NCBI GenBank assembly: GCA_040954595.2
Contig: CM082580.2
Coordinates: forward strand, 5,146,001 to 5,210,000
Source of the DNA: Balanoglossus misakiensis
Lineage: Eukaryota > Hemichordata
Direction: 5' to 3'
Length of the DNA stretch: 64,000 bases
Shown here: positions 1-13,900 of the stretch, piece after piece
Layout of the letters: each line of letters starts with the position of its first letter
Position numbering within the stretch: position 1 is the first letter of the stretch
The notes under the pieces: model-generated
Database searches by the model: none
What the model was told of the DNA's origin: nothing
Seen by the model: the letters and a program-made list of their open reading frames with translations, nothing else
Made by a program: the position numbers and the translations under genes

Positions 1-692
1 CTTCTGTACATATCTGACTCTCAGTGTGCCACGAAACTAGTGCGATGGTCTGCCATACAAGTGACTTGCACTTTCACCTTTGCACTCTGACCCGATGCTC
101 TGCTTTTGTTCATTCACACAAGTAGCTTAGGACTGCAGCTTTGTGAATTAATACATAACGGCAAGTATTAAACGAGACTATGATATCATTCACTGCCATG
201 CCTGATGTTCTATAAAAAAAAAACCTTCACATCTCTGTACAGTTTCGAATTGTCAAAGCTATCAACTTTCATGAGTTCTCCCCTGAAAAAGGCACATTTG
301 TAGAGTAATAAATACAGATACAGTAACCCTCAATTAGCTCAGCAGCCCGTGAGCAAAGTCTGGAAGGGCTGTCACATATTCTCCGTGCTTGTATGTATAA
401 TTATTACCATTGCGATTAGGGTACAGATTCTGGTGTCATTCTACATTTATCAACATCCCCCTTCTGCAGAGTACAGTCAATTCCAATTTTGCGGTCAACC
501 AGCCTGATAAATTATACCTAAAATGGCTGACAGTCCAGACCACATTATAAATACTGAAGCTCTGGATTTGATCCTGCAGTTGGTCCAATCGTCTCTTTTT
601 GTGTGTGTGACAACTGCAATGTGAATGACACCAAAAAAAATCTGCAATGTATTCTTTTAGAAAGTACTGACGTGAGATCCATTCATGGTGTA
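1..692 (-). other. 3' untranslated region of the BCL9 fusion gene
   Basis: Sequence directly downstream of the stop codon on the minus strand. It is AT-rich with no supported reading frame. I see no clear AATAAA on the minus strand, only near-matches, so the transcript probably ends beyond the left edge of the window. Confidence 0.5.
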
Positions 693-3600
693 CTACCTGC
701 CCATGTTCGGCATCACTGGGTTTTGCGGGCCGTACGGCGACATTTGGAAATTTGGAAACTGTCCCTGCTGAAGCATGGGCATAGGAGTCTGTGATTGTTG
801 CAGTTGCTGGGGCTGCCCAACAAAGCCAGGACCACTGGGGGGTCCCGGCATTCTAGTCCTCACAAACCCCGGCTGTGTAGCCTTGGGGGGATAGTACATT
901 GTCACTGATTGGCTGGAGTTTGGCATTAAGTGTCTCTGGTGCGCCATGGCCTCCGATTGGCTCATTCGCAGACCCTGCATTCCTGGGTAGGGGTAGTTCT
1001 GATTCACGCCCATGTTGGGATTGACCATGTGCATCTCGGCGGGCATCCCGCCTCCGCCTCCCATTGGCATCTGCTGCCTCTGCCTGACTGCGATGTTGGG
1101 GCTCATTCCGAGCATGCTGGGATTCATGTTGGGGTTCTGCATGCCGGTGTACCTGGGGTTGGGCAGCATCTGCTGCATTTGCTGCAGGTGAGAGAGCTGC
1201 GTCTGCTGCGGTGGTGGTGGGGGTGCCTGTTGCTGTTGGGGCAGCATGGGCGGCTGCTGTTGTTGCTGCTGCTGCTGCTGCTGCAGCTGCTGCGACACCC
1301 CGGCTCCCGGCGGGGCGCCACCCATGTTCGGGTTGGGAAAATACTGCAGAGTCTGTTTTGGTCCTTTGCCGTCCGGCAGCAGCGGCGGGTCAAAGCCCAG
1401 CATGGGGTTGGAGCTCGTCGGGTTCTGTGACTGGGAATAGTGGAGGGTGCTCGACTGCGACATCATGCCGGAGCTTGGTGGGTTTCCGCGGCTGAGGGGC
1501 ACGGGTGGCATATTACTTCCCTGTTGTTGTTGTTGCTGTTGTTGCTGCTGCGCTTGTTGCTGCGCTTGCTGTTGTTGCAGTTGTGCTTGCTGCTGCGCTT
1601 GCTGTTGTGCTTGCTGTTGTGAATAAATCTGACTCGAAACGGTAGATGTTCCAGCCAAACTACTCTGCGAGGTCGCGCCGGCTTGCTGAACATACATATA
1701 CGTCGAAGTTCCCGACATCATCGGCTGTTGCCTCGATGCCGGCGTCTGCACCATCATCTGGGGACTCTGCGACGGGGGAATGGGCTGGGAACCCTGCATC
1801 ATCAGCATCTGCTGTGGACTCTGCATTGGCGGCATGCGCTGGTGCTGCGTCGGTCCTGCAACTCGCATGTTCATACCTGGCTGGCCGGGATTGGCCAGGC
1901 TCGTGGGCGGCCTGAGGGGACTGCCCATGTTGCCGTCTAGGTACGCCAGAGGCTTGCTCATGGAGTTTCCTTGGGGAGGCATTCCGCTGCCGGGCAACGG
2001 CGGCATGTTTGGAGGAGGCTGCGGCTGTGTGGGTTGCTGCGGCTGAGACTGTGGCGGTGCCGGCTGCGGAGGATGGCTCAACGGCGACGGCTGGGGCGGC
2101 GCGCTGGATGCCGGCGGCGTGAAATGCTGCAGTTTCTGAGACGCCGCCCCCGCGCTGCCCGCCTTCTCGACAGTCGGCTTCTGATAGAACGTCGACGCGT
2201 ACTGGTGAAAGTCCTCGCCCCTGGGGGGAAAGTTCGGCGCTTTGTCGCGGTTCAGAGCGCTCGGGGGGAAGTTGACCAAATGCCTGTTGGATGAGGACAT
2301 CTCTTCGGAGACTTTCGGGGCCACCGTGACGGCTGCTGCAGTCGCTGCAGCCGCCGACACAGCCGCGGCTGCAGCCGACGCGGCCGCCGCAGTGACGGCC
2401 GCCGGCTGTTGGGGATTGCTGAGCGGCGGCGGCTTGGTGGTCATCGGCATTATGGGACTCTGTTCCCCGACGGACTTGGACGAGGAAGACATCATCGGAC
2501 TGCTGACGTTGGTGGGTCCTGAGGTAGCTGCGGAGGACGCGGGCGACGGCTTGGGTCCCATCTCGGGAAACATGCCCTGCGTCGGAGGAGTAGGCACTGA
2601 CGGCTTGGCGCTCGTCTTGTTGCTGAACATCCTCTGCGCCGCCGGGGGCACAGACGGCGGCAACGGCTGCGAGACCTGCTCGACGGGAAACGGCCTGCCG
2701 GGCTTTTCCATTCCCGCCGGCGGCAGACTATGCCTCACGGCGGACATCGGCGGATTGTTCGAGTTCACCGCCGCGGGCTGTCCGCTCGGATATGGCGTGA
2801 CTTGCGACGGCATCCTCGGAGGCACTGACGAATTCGGCCCCGCGACTCCCGCCGGGACCGCTTGGGAAGGCAGGGAGCCCGTGCTGGCCGGTCTGGGCGA
2901 CGACTGGGCTGGAGGGGGCCAGTGCGCGGGTGACTTGGGCAGATGCGGCGAGGTGGGCGACGGCATGGGTCCTGACAAGCTGCTCCGCCTCTGAGCTGGG
3001 TTGTGGGTGAGGTGAGGTGCATAGTACGGAGGTGGGGGCATGCGCTGGCTCTGCATCTGTTGGGGGTTCATCGAGGCGTTCACGGGCATATCTCCTGGCC
3101 CTCCTGGCATCATGCCACCTGGCACTGGAGGACCACCTGGGACTTGACCGCTCAGGACTTGACCGCCTGGCATTGGACCGCCTTGACCGCCTGGCATTGG
3201 ACCGCCTTGACCGCCGGGCATTGGACCGCCTTGACCGCCGGGCATTGGACCGCCTTGACCGCCTGGCATTGGACCGCCTTGACCGCCCGGCATTGGACCG
3301 CCTTGACCGCCCGGCATTGGACCGCCTGGCATTGGCCCACCTGGGATCGGACCACCTGGGCCCGGACCACCTGGACCGACCATGACTCCAGCCATCTGCT
3401 GTTGCTGCTGCATGTGGTGTCGAATTTGTTCCTGCTGGATGTGCCTCCTCTTGTTGCTGTAGAACTCCTGCTGCAGCCGGTTCCACTCCTGCTGCGCCTG
3501 GACTCGGTCCATCGGCGGCGGCGAGTGGGGCCCGCCGGCCGAGAGCTGCGGGGGCCCCACATTCTGCGGCGACATCATCGGCCCCTGCGGCGATCGCACC

Positions 3601-3743
3601 ATATCCGGTTGGCCGTGCGGGGACATCATCCCGGGCATGTACTGGGCCGGCCCGCCGGGCATTGTACTCATGTTCACGGAAGCCTGAGGTGGGACAACGT
3701 TCAGCGGTGAGGCCATTCCCATATTGTTGCCGCCGGGAAAGTT

Positions 3744-3780
<37 letters not shown>

Positions 3781-4615
3781 GGAAACAGCAGCCTTTGCAT
3801 TTCCTGTAAAGTTTGCAACCTTTCTTTCCTGTGCCTCAGCTGTTCAGGTGTCGGGTTGTCAATTGTCTTTATGGGCGCTTGGGAAGGTCCGTGCGGTTGG
3901 GTCGGAGAGAAAGGCTGTTGAACTTGCTGCATGTCCATATTTACGCCGTGCGGTGGCATTCCTCTCGGTGGCTGCGGTTGCCCGGAAAACCCCATCCCTG
4001 CCTGCAAATATTCCTGTTGTGAGGGAAACTGGGGCCTTTCGCCCGGTCCCATCTGCATACTCCTTTGCATCTGCTGAAACTGTTGCTGTTGTTGTTGTTG
4101 CTGCTGCTGTTGTGGGGACAACTGCCATGACAGTTTATTATTGCTCATCGGAGATTCCCACAGAGCGGTTGGGTCGAGATTTTCAGTCTCTAAAGAGTCC
4201 CGTTTGGCCATCGGACTATCCATAGGCATTTGAGGTGACAGGTATTGCTGTTCCAAGGGCTGCTGCTGTTGCGGCTGGGGCTGAGGCTGCAACGGTTGCT
4301 GCAACCTCTGCTGAAGTTGAGAGATTGCTCCGCCTTGCATCATGGCTGCCTGCGACGGCTGCTGCTGCTGCTTCTGTTGGTGCTGCGACGGCATCATGTG
4401 CTGGCTGCCCACGGGTGGCTGCTGCTGTTGTTGTTGTTGTTGTTGCTGCTGCTGGGGCATCTGTTGGGACTGCTGCTGTGCCATGGGTGATCCGAGCTGC
4501 TGCATGTGTCGCTGCTGTTGCTGCTGCAGTTTCTGTTTCTGCGCCGGACCCTGCTGCGGCTGGTGCTGGTAGTGGTGCACAGTCTGGGAGCTTCCTTGAA
4601 GCTGTGGGTTTGGCC

Positions 4616-4655
<40 letters not shown>

Positions 4656-4943
4656 AGGTGTGAGCGGCTGCTGCAGCTGCTGTTGGTTCGGCTGCTGGTC
4701 CTGCTGGTGGTTCTGAAACATCTGGTGCTGCTTGCTCTGAAACTGTTTCTGGTGCTGCAGCTGTTTCTGTTGGTACGACTGCTGTTGTCGGAGCTGTTGC
4801 TGCTGCTGCTGTTGTTGTTGGTGATGATGGAGTTGCTGCGTTTCCACAACCGGATGCGGAGACATAGTCTGCATCTGTAGTTTGTCTTGCACAAGTGGTG
4901 ACTGGGAATTTTCCATTGTCAAAGATGGCCGCCGTGTAATTTC
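693..4943 (-). CDS. BCL9: BCL9 terminal exon with HD2, HD3 and polyQ
   Basis: One 4251-nt exon, residues 447-1862, stop at 693-695. It begins after a TATTTTTCAG acceptor; the reading frame continues 51 nt upstream to an ATG at 4994, but those bases are intron. HD2 is PEQLRHRKERLQTLQ followed by EMQRLLFPE, the amphipathic helix that binds the first armadillo repeats of beta-catenin. HD3-like sequence is EWNRLQQEFYSNKRR. Near the C-terminus GKGPKQTLQYFPN matches the conserved BCL9/BCL9L motif. The rest is low complexity: many polyglutamine runs, seven GGPMPGGQ repeats, an alanine-rich tract near 2334-2402, and proline/methionine-rich stretches, as in other BCL9 proteins, where such sequence serves transactivation and condensate formation. 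A single giant last exon is also usual for the family. Confidence 0.93.
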
Positions 4944-7900
4944 CTGAAAAATACAAACAGTATATTGTCTTGAAAAACTACCCACACATTTCACAAAATA
5001 TATGTCTAGTCCAAACTACCAAAATTTACAGAATTTCATGTTTGTGTCTACAAGCACATATGCGCAGGCACACTCACAAACACACATTAAAAATCTCTTG
5101 ACTTACCGAAGGTCTACTTACATTGTCAACTGGTAAGTACTTCCGTTTAGCTGCTTGACTTCGATGAAACGAGATAATCGAATCAGTTTGCCCTGAGAGA
5201 ACGGCTTCTGCAGCCCTGTTGGCTAGCGACGTGGAGAAGACAAACACTTGCTGCTGCTGCTGCTGCACAGACATTGTCGGCACAATGGAAGTTGCTGGCA
5301 ACAGCCTCGGACTGGGTTCCAGAACTGGTGAGAGAAGAGCGAGTGTTTTAGCTTAACGTAGAAGATGAACGTGGAACTATCTGGCTGTTTAAAATGTTGA
5401 AATTTTGAAAGCCTATAAATATTTTCTGTGTATTAAAAGTTCAAGACTATGATTTTTTTCTGAAAATCTGTCCCCAAGGCACATACTTCCTTAAAGACCA
5501 GCAAGATTGTCTGTCTTTTATTCATACCTTTTGTGTCGTTGACTTCCAATTTCTTTGGTTTGTCATCGTCAACATCAGAGCACCATTCGGAATCATCCTT
5601 TTTCTTGTTCTGCCGAGCAACCACGCATTTCCTCTTCACCCTCGATAAGGGTTTTCCCTTCTCGTCTAAAACGGCAAAACATGCAGGTGCAAAGTCAGCC
5701 ATGTTTGACATGATATTGTTGCCATAGAAACCATATTTTATTACACAAAAACGTGAAAAAGTTGGTCCTTGTCATCCCAAATGGCAAAAAGGCAAGTCAG
5801 CCATGTTTGACATGCTGTTATTGCCATAGTAACTAATATAAAAAATATGTGAAAAGGTTTGATATTCATGACAAATTGTGACGTCAACTGCTGTCAGTGC
5901 TATTTCTGCCATTTTTTATGGTCTCCATTGTTCCTGTCATCGTCAGTGACCACAACATTTCTGCAAATTTCACAAGATCACACCCATGGGAAGTCATCTT
6001 TGCAGCGTGTTGCCAGATTAAGCGATCGCTGGCAGGCACAGATGTTAAATACATATCAGGCAGTGCATCCTCACAGCCAATGAAAAGGAACATTGTTTCT
6101 CTCTGTTTATCCTTCACCTTTCAAATTACACAAGTAATGTTGATTACATTTTATTGCCATTTTTCATTTCATACGGATTTGCGATGTAAAGAAACGGCCC
6201 TACTGAGTCTGTATCTGTGTATGCCTGTTAGATTTTCAATGTAAGAAAAAATAAGTGGTTCTTGTGAATTTGAAAAAATGCTAAGCAATGAATCTGGATC
6301 TGGTGTTACTTTCATCCTTTCAAATCAACCAGGCATTTGCACAAAATGGATGTTATTAAACATTTCACGATAATCCACGCAACATCTGTGTTATCTGCAC
6401 GACCCAACAGCTAGCGTAGTGAGCAAACACTACGTGTTAAACAGATGGAGCAGTCAAATATACTGGGATTTTTTATAATGTCACAAATATTCCCTCCGTA
6501 CTGGCCACAGGCACTCGTGTCATTATGGCCTTTGTTTCACCTGCGGAACTGTTCAAAGTTGGCGCGGTCAGAATCACGTGTGCCTGTGGTTCTCGCTCGG
6601 CTGTAGCATTGTATAAAACAGTAACATATCTGCCTGGATGGCCCAGTGTACAACCTTCATTCTTCCACACACATCAGACAGATTTCACTTCTCTGGCTAC
6701 ATACAGATACATGTACGTAAAATGTACTCTGTTTAACTGTCAGCTAATTGCATGGGTATACAGCAACATGCTTAGCAGATTATGTAAATAATATCACCTT
6801 TTGCTTGCTATCATCACAATAATTATTCATAAATTGCTACAATAACAACAACACCTGCCAAGTACACACTGAGATATACTATGATGAATTTTGGATGGCT
6901 ACAAGACCATAAAACCACTGGCAGGGTGGATCCAGAATGAGATCGTCTGCTTCTCGCTTACCTTTGTAACTTTCACTATCGCTGTCGTACCCCAACTCCA
7001 CGTCCGAAAAGTTTCCCCTGTCGTCTTTTTTCTTCCGTTTCTTCCGGACATTATCATCAATGTCCTTGCCCTCCTCGGGGCCGTTCACGTTAAAAATGTC
7101 CCCTCCGTTCACGCTCAGTTCGCTCTTGAAGAGTCCGCCGTTGGCGTGGAACGCTTCTGTTTCTCGCGACAAAATCATGGCTTCTTCCTCGTCAAAGTCA
7201 AATGGATTTGATTCGTTGAGAATGGCCTCTTCATTCTGTTAAGATGGGGGGAAAAAACAGTCACATTTGACATCCTGTACCACGGAAACTCCAACATTTC
7301 CACAAACACTGAGGAACCATCAGTTGATTCTGAAAGAAATCTATAAATGGCCGCTATACTTTTCACTGATTGCAAAGCATGCAATGTCAGAAATTATGTC
7401 TGCCTCTCAAAATGAACGCACACTGGAAAATGGAAAATGTTTCCATTCCTTCATTATTTACAAAAATCAAAAGAAACCAAAATGCATTTCCTTAATTCAA
7501 AAACACCTTAAATTTGGCTTTTAAAGCTCTAGGGCATTTCCTAAAGGAACACCTTTAAAATCTCAACAAGCCCCCCCCCCCCCCCCCCCCCACACACACA
7601 CACAAAAAAAAAAAAAAAACACCAGTCAGGAAATTTTAGTCTTCAATTGTGTTGTCCACTTCTATTTTCAGATCAAGATTCCTCCTGAGAGCCTACGCAA
7701 TCGATTTGAACATTCGCAATAACAATCCAGCTATTTTTAACATTACAGCAGCTACCAAAACAGCATTTTATTTTGTGATAATAACAGGTAACATCATCCT
7801 GAAAGGCATCTTGGGTAAAATATCAACTCCTGGTTGGTGTGTTTTTGCATCAATCACAACAGGTTGAGCATGTCAGCTTTTTATGTGTATGAAAGTTTGT

Positions 7901-10900
7901 AGAATTATTTCTTGCTCTGTTTGCGGAATAAAGTTCTCAATTCCTTGATTGGACTTTGTCTAGCCTCATCATATTGGTAGTAAAATAAATCTCATTTTTA
8001 GATAGGTTAAAATGGACAAGTACATGGACTGTAATTTTCACTTTTATTCATGCTTAAAATGGCCTTTGGACAGTTTCAACGTGAAGCGAATCTCACCTCC
8101 TCTTCCATTATTCTGAGCCTTTCAACTTCTTCTCTTTCTTTTGCCTGAAAATACGAGTGCAAAATTATATTTTACAGCAAGTGAAATCACACCCAATCTT
8201 CACAGGTGGAAACACAGCGATGAAAGGGTTAAAGATCAACGCACATGAAAAAAATCGTCACAGCCCCTCTCTGTACCTACCTCCAGTTGGCCTTCCACTA
8301 AAGGCCATAAAGCATTCTGTATATAATCGAACAACTCCCTTTCCTGTGGGTGGGACGTTTTACGATACTGCTTCAAGAAACACTGCCAGTCTTCCAGAGA
8401 CGCACAGACACACTCCCACGTCCTCTTGTTGGCCTTTTTCGTCGGTCCTTCTCTGTACAGCCTCAAATCTGAACAAGAAAAACAGATACACACATGCTCC
8501 TAGTTTACAAACACATTTCATCCTCGATTCACCGATCACAAAAATCAGTTTTGACCAGTGATAAACAATTGCCATCAGGCAAAATGTTAGTAAAATTTAT
8601 AAAATTCTAAAACAATTATTCCCTCAGGCATAGTTCTCTGTGAAATTCACCTCTCTTACATACACTTCACTTAATTATGACCTTTGACATAATGAATCTA
8701 CATATCCTTTGATATGCAAATTTACCAGTCTGCAGAGTTAGTATACCAAACGACTCTAAACTTACCATCAAAATACCAATATGAGTTGTTCACTGCATCC
8801 TGCCCCAGAAGGGTTGCTCGCTGGCAAAAAAATGGAGAAATATGAATTATGTACAGGAAATTTTTTAAAGTAATATTTCTCATCAAACATCCATAAAATC
8901 CAATTAATCACACATTTCCAGAAAGCTGAGTATTTTACTGTGGTTATAAGTTCACTCACTCAAGCCCCATCATTGATTATATTTTTTGCCTCAAACCTTA
9001 ATATTTGGCATTGGGGAAAAATAACATTGAGAGTTGACATGATATCCCCTTGCTAAAATAAATATCTCATTTGGAGAAGGAGCTCACATAGAAAAAAATA
9101 TGGACTGGTCAACTAAATGAACATGTATTTTGGAAGGATTAGGCTTAGATGGTGGGATGCATTTTTCAGCCAGAAATGTTTGTGTGGTGTCAGTGGGAGA
9201 CAGCCAAATTATCCAAAAGTGAGAAAATTGGCTGAAATTGCCATTCTAAAGTGTATCATGCCACCATTTGCATAAAATAAATATATTCATCTGTCTTTGA
9301 ATAAAATTGTGAACATAAAACATATAATTATTTGATCAGGTAATAATCTGTGCGTTGGTTTGGTGATCCTGTTAAAGCCATCTGTTGCATGTGTGCACAT
9401 ACATGGGTTAGCTAAATAAATAAACTTCTGTAGACCTGTGGGTGTACAGGGAAGTACATGTATCTGTAACAATCACCTAACAGTTGTTGAATTTATGAAA
9501 GTGATTTTCTCTCATTTCTCAGAAGATCTGCTTTGTTGCGAAATACTGAATTACTTTTTTGGCCTACGGCTGAAATTCTCTAATGACAACAGGTACAACA
9601 CTAGGGACAAAAATAATTGTAAGGATATATTTTCTATTGAATTTTCTATGAATTCAGACGTAGACTTTTTTCTTTCATCATTTTCATTTTTCCCCACAGA
9701 CTGACCCACTTTGGTGAATGATATGCCCAATAGCGAAACCTGCAACTGTTTGGTTTACAAGTTACGTGTTCAGATTACAACGGTCTTTTCGTCACAGTCT
9801 TGCTGACACAGGCAGAACATGTTTGGAACAGAGAGGTTTCAGCTTCCAGTACATTTACCAGTAATCAGTGTTTGGTTCTTGACACATGGTGGAATCACAC
9901 CCACTCATTTTCCAGGCTTGCTATTATAACAACAATATTTCCTCATCTATTTCTTGTTCAACACAATCAGGGCACTTACCATATCATCTGCATCAAAATA
10001 ATCATTTAAATATTCTGCTAACTCTTCATCTTTTTCTTCGTGAACTACATCTACAACTGATTTAAGTAGTATTAACTGTAAGAAGTGAAAAAAATCGAGA
10101 TTTCTGTTATGGTGGAATGCACCTGAAAAATCAACGTCTTAAAGTTTTTGAAAAGCAACTTCAACCCTTTCACCGCTATGGTCCAGTCCAAATCAATCAT
10201 TTTCTATGGAAAGGTTGGACCTGTAAAGAGGGAACTGGGGGTGAAAGGATTAAAGCCTTGCCAGGTGTTACTTGAATTTTAGAATTCTACTTTCAAACTC
10301 AGATTGGTCCATCGCACTGATGGGTAAAAACACAAACGTCATTTGACGATGCAACTTTATGCTGGAATTACAATATGACAAGTTTGATTCACATCATGCA
10401 TCTTCAGAGTTCCGAACCCTGATTTACAGAACACCCTCAATCACACCGTGGGAAAAACCACAAGTGCCCACAGACACAAAAGAGCAAATGGCTAGCCAAC
10501 TTGAAAAAAGTGTGTGATTTGGTTTGCCATGTGGCACACTCTGCACATTCCAAATCAAATAAGATATTAATGCGGTGTCTCTCCCTGTGTCAATAATGAC
10601 GACTGCAAAATGATGAAATCACTGCACAATTTGTGTCATCAAGTGCCCACAGATCAAGTCTGGTTGGCTTACGCGCTTCCTAAACTTCACACTTTCCTGA
10701 CAAAACACACAAATTGCCCATTTTCCTTAAAATAGTAGACACTTTTTGTAATGTTACAATTTTATCTCATAGACAAGTCGCAACCAGGTCATCAACCTTT
10801 AACTACCACAATTTCCACCAAACTATCCCCACATAATATATTATAATCATCAGCATAACGATATTACGTTTTTATTGAAATTACAGCATTGGAAATGAGA

Positions 10901-13900
10901 AGGGGGAGTGGGAAGGGGGAGGGGGGTAGTGGGAGGGACAAGGTGGCAAAAGAAAGTCTTACCTTATTTTCTGGAGACAAATTTTTGAATAAGCCGCCTT
11001 CTCCAAAGGAATTACAGGGGATCCCTCTGCCTTTTAATAACCTACTGACATGCTCCTCCCAGTTTGTAAGTCTGAAAAATAAAAATAAACAACATCCATT
11101 TAAAGCCCCAGTATTTCTCGTGTGCATCCATTTTTCATCATCGAAAAAAGCCCGTTTTCCCAGTACATCCATCATGGAATACTATATAATGAAGATGTAA
11201 GAAAGGTTTGGGCAATTGTAGCTACATGCAAGCCGAAAATATCGCCCGTAACACTTGAAATGATGCGCGGGTTTGTTTACAACGGAAGTGTTGTACATGT
11301 CGATCAGCAAACGTGCCACTTTGACATTTTGATGGTCAGACCATTTTCGGATTTGATCTGGTTCCATCGACTGATTTCTCCCATAAAGTTATCTTCCCAA
11401 AATTTCGCCGAATTAGTGCGCATTTCTTCGTTGAGTCGCTTGATTTGGGGCGACCAAACCTCTTCCGCATAGATTCACATTTGAGTGCGCATGCGCACTA
11501 GTCACGTGTGTCAACATTAGCCTGACTCACGTGACTTTCTGTCCGGACAGAAAGTCATTCTTCACTCGTTATATTGTAAATTGTATGAGTTTATCAGCAG
11601 AGCTGGGGATGATGACTGTTCGATTCAGTATCAATTATCATATACTTTTAGAAATTATAGATGCCGTTTCAAACAAAATTTTGCCCCTACGAGAAATACT
11701 GTGGCTTTAACATTTGCGAGCTGGAAACATTTTTTGCAAGCAGATGTTTCTTACAGGCTGAAAACAAACATCAAGTTTATTAGTTTCAGTTCTGCGATTA
11801 TAAAGCACATTATCGTTACAATCTTGCTTTCTACATTATAGGTATACTTGGTATTACAGTGTTCACAGACTATATTCCCACTGCAGGGCATGTGGCCACA
11901 AAAAAAAGAACTTATCGGTGTATGGGGCTTGTACGGATAACATGAACTTCTTGAAAATTTTCCCAACCTCAAAGCTGTCACATAGTAAGTATATAAGATG
12001 CAAAACGTGGATATGATAGGATTTGAGTCGAGTATTTTCTGTTTGAAAATATGGGGATAAACTGTTTAGTCACCTCTTTACAAGGGTCACTGGAGGTCAA
12101 AGATCTGTCACGGTACACAACAAACACTGGGTGCTTTTTTCATGAACAGAGCGTGTTTGAGTGGTGCGTAAATGGCTGCCCGGAGGTTAGCCCTGTACAA
12201 GCTGCATTTACAGTTACAAAAATTTGCAAATCCTGAGGGCGAAAGTCCAACCCTGGCTGCATGTGTACATTTGAACCCCCCCCCCCCCCAGCAATAGCCA
12301 TGTCACCTACACACTGCACCAGCTACACACACACACAATACATGCAGATTTTCAAATTAACAGGTATTGGCTCAGTCATTGAGTCCCACTTTTCTCTGTC
12401 CACTTAACCATCTAACAAGGCAATAATTGTAGAAACAGTGGCAACCTTGGTTTAAATACCCAATTATTAAGAAACGACAACTCATCGTGGCGAGGGGACG
12501 ATCAGAACACGAAGCAGAACACCAGGCCTGGCCATCTGAAGTGCGGCGGGCGACACAGTCAATTTGACACACTTCACGCCACAAACCAACACATGTATTA
12601 TTCATAATCTCAACGTGGTGACTGGCCGACCTCTTCACTCTCCTGAGATCTGCTGTGGTCGGTTGATCCAGCCCCATTGACAAGACAATTTACACCCATT
12701 CGTTTAAATTTCTGCACACTTCCAGCGTTCTTAACCGCAGAAAATCTCTTACAGCATCCACTCTCATCGGACACACGTGTGAGAATAATTAAAAAAAACG
12801 CCCAGCGCTATCATCCATGAAACAGGTACAGCCATTCTCATCTCAGCAGGGGCCCATTATCACACTTCAGGCATCAGATCTTACTCATATTCACAAGCTC
12901 GACTTCAATACTTGGCTTTGGATGACTGTACAGACACAATGACAAGACTTTTCCCCCTTCATCCATTTGAGAGAGAAAAATCTTCATCTGCAGCAAGAGT
13001 ACTAGAAATCTTGTTACTTAACGACAAGACGCTGCCACTGAAATGCGAACTTCTCGCCTCCATTTTGGCTCTGACTGCATCTGACAGTTTGAGTGATAAC
13101 TCGGCCACTGTAAATTAGATTCCGATCGATTAAAATGCTAAATACACACACATCTGACATTTTATATCTACACGCAAATTAGAATTTCATTTCAGTACCA
13201 AGCCGACAGATCTGACACCCGCTTCCACAACTTTATTAGCAAGATATAATATTTAATGCTCCAAAATAATTCACTTATTACATTAATCACAGCTTGGATA
13301 CAAATGTCTACACTGACCCTATCTTTTCAAGATTTCACTTATAAAACCTTTAAACAGTACACATCTGTAGTTCACTAATAAATTAAACTATTATATATAG
13401 CATTGATATTTTGCTAATCCAAAATTGAATTACATTTTAAGGTTATTAACATGATCATCATGAAATGGCAGTTTCTACTTTAAGAATTTTTAAATGGCAT
13501 AATTTCTTTAATTATTCCTTGAGCGCTATTTAACATCTATATGAAAGATCTTAGATGTCACTGAACTGAGAATACGTTCTTTTGCTGTCAACACTGAGTG
13601 ACTCACGCAGTATTACCGTGGAAACGTCGACTGGAACACAACAATCAGCGCAGATAATGACCCTGAGTTGTACAATAATTACACTCCACTAATAAAACTG
13701 CAACACAAGGTCTCACAGATTTTATACCATGACTTGACAGAACACAATACCTACCACAGATCAGATCACACAGAAGTTTTATACTATGAACAAAATATTT
13801 CGGTACGAGTTTATTTACTGCAATATAAGGAAACTGAAACACTTTCTTGTCAATTTTAGGATTTGGGAGTCACTGTTGCCAGGCGCTTAAATACATCCGA

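Noticed and set aside
3169-3345. Regular 24-bp repeats as a CRISPR-like array
   Set aside because: There are no spacers between units, the repeat codes GGPMPGGQ in a conserved gene, and the genome is animal.
930-4880. Plus-strand open frames rich in leucine, alanine or cysteine opposite the BCL9 last exon
   Set aside because: They are antisense readings of CAG/CTG glutamine repeats and proline-rich codons; they have no domain of their own.
4944-4994. Upstream ATG extending the BCL9 last exon by 17 codons
   Set aside because: The segment ends in a TATTTTTCAG acceptor and the HD1 exon joins in phase after it, so these bases are intron.
5122-5324. HD1 exon as a separate small gene starting at its internal Met
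   Set aside because: It has strong splice sites on both sides and phase-matched neighbours, and HD1 belongs with HD2 in BCL9.
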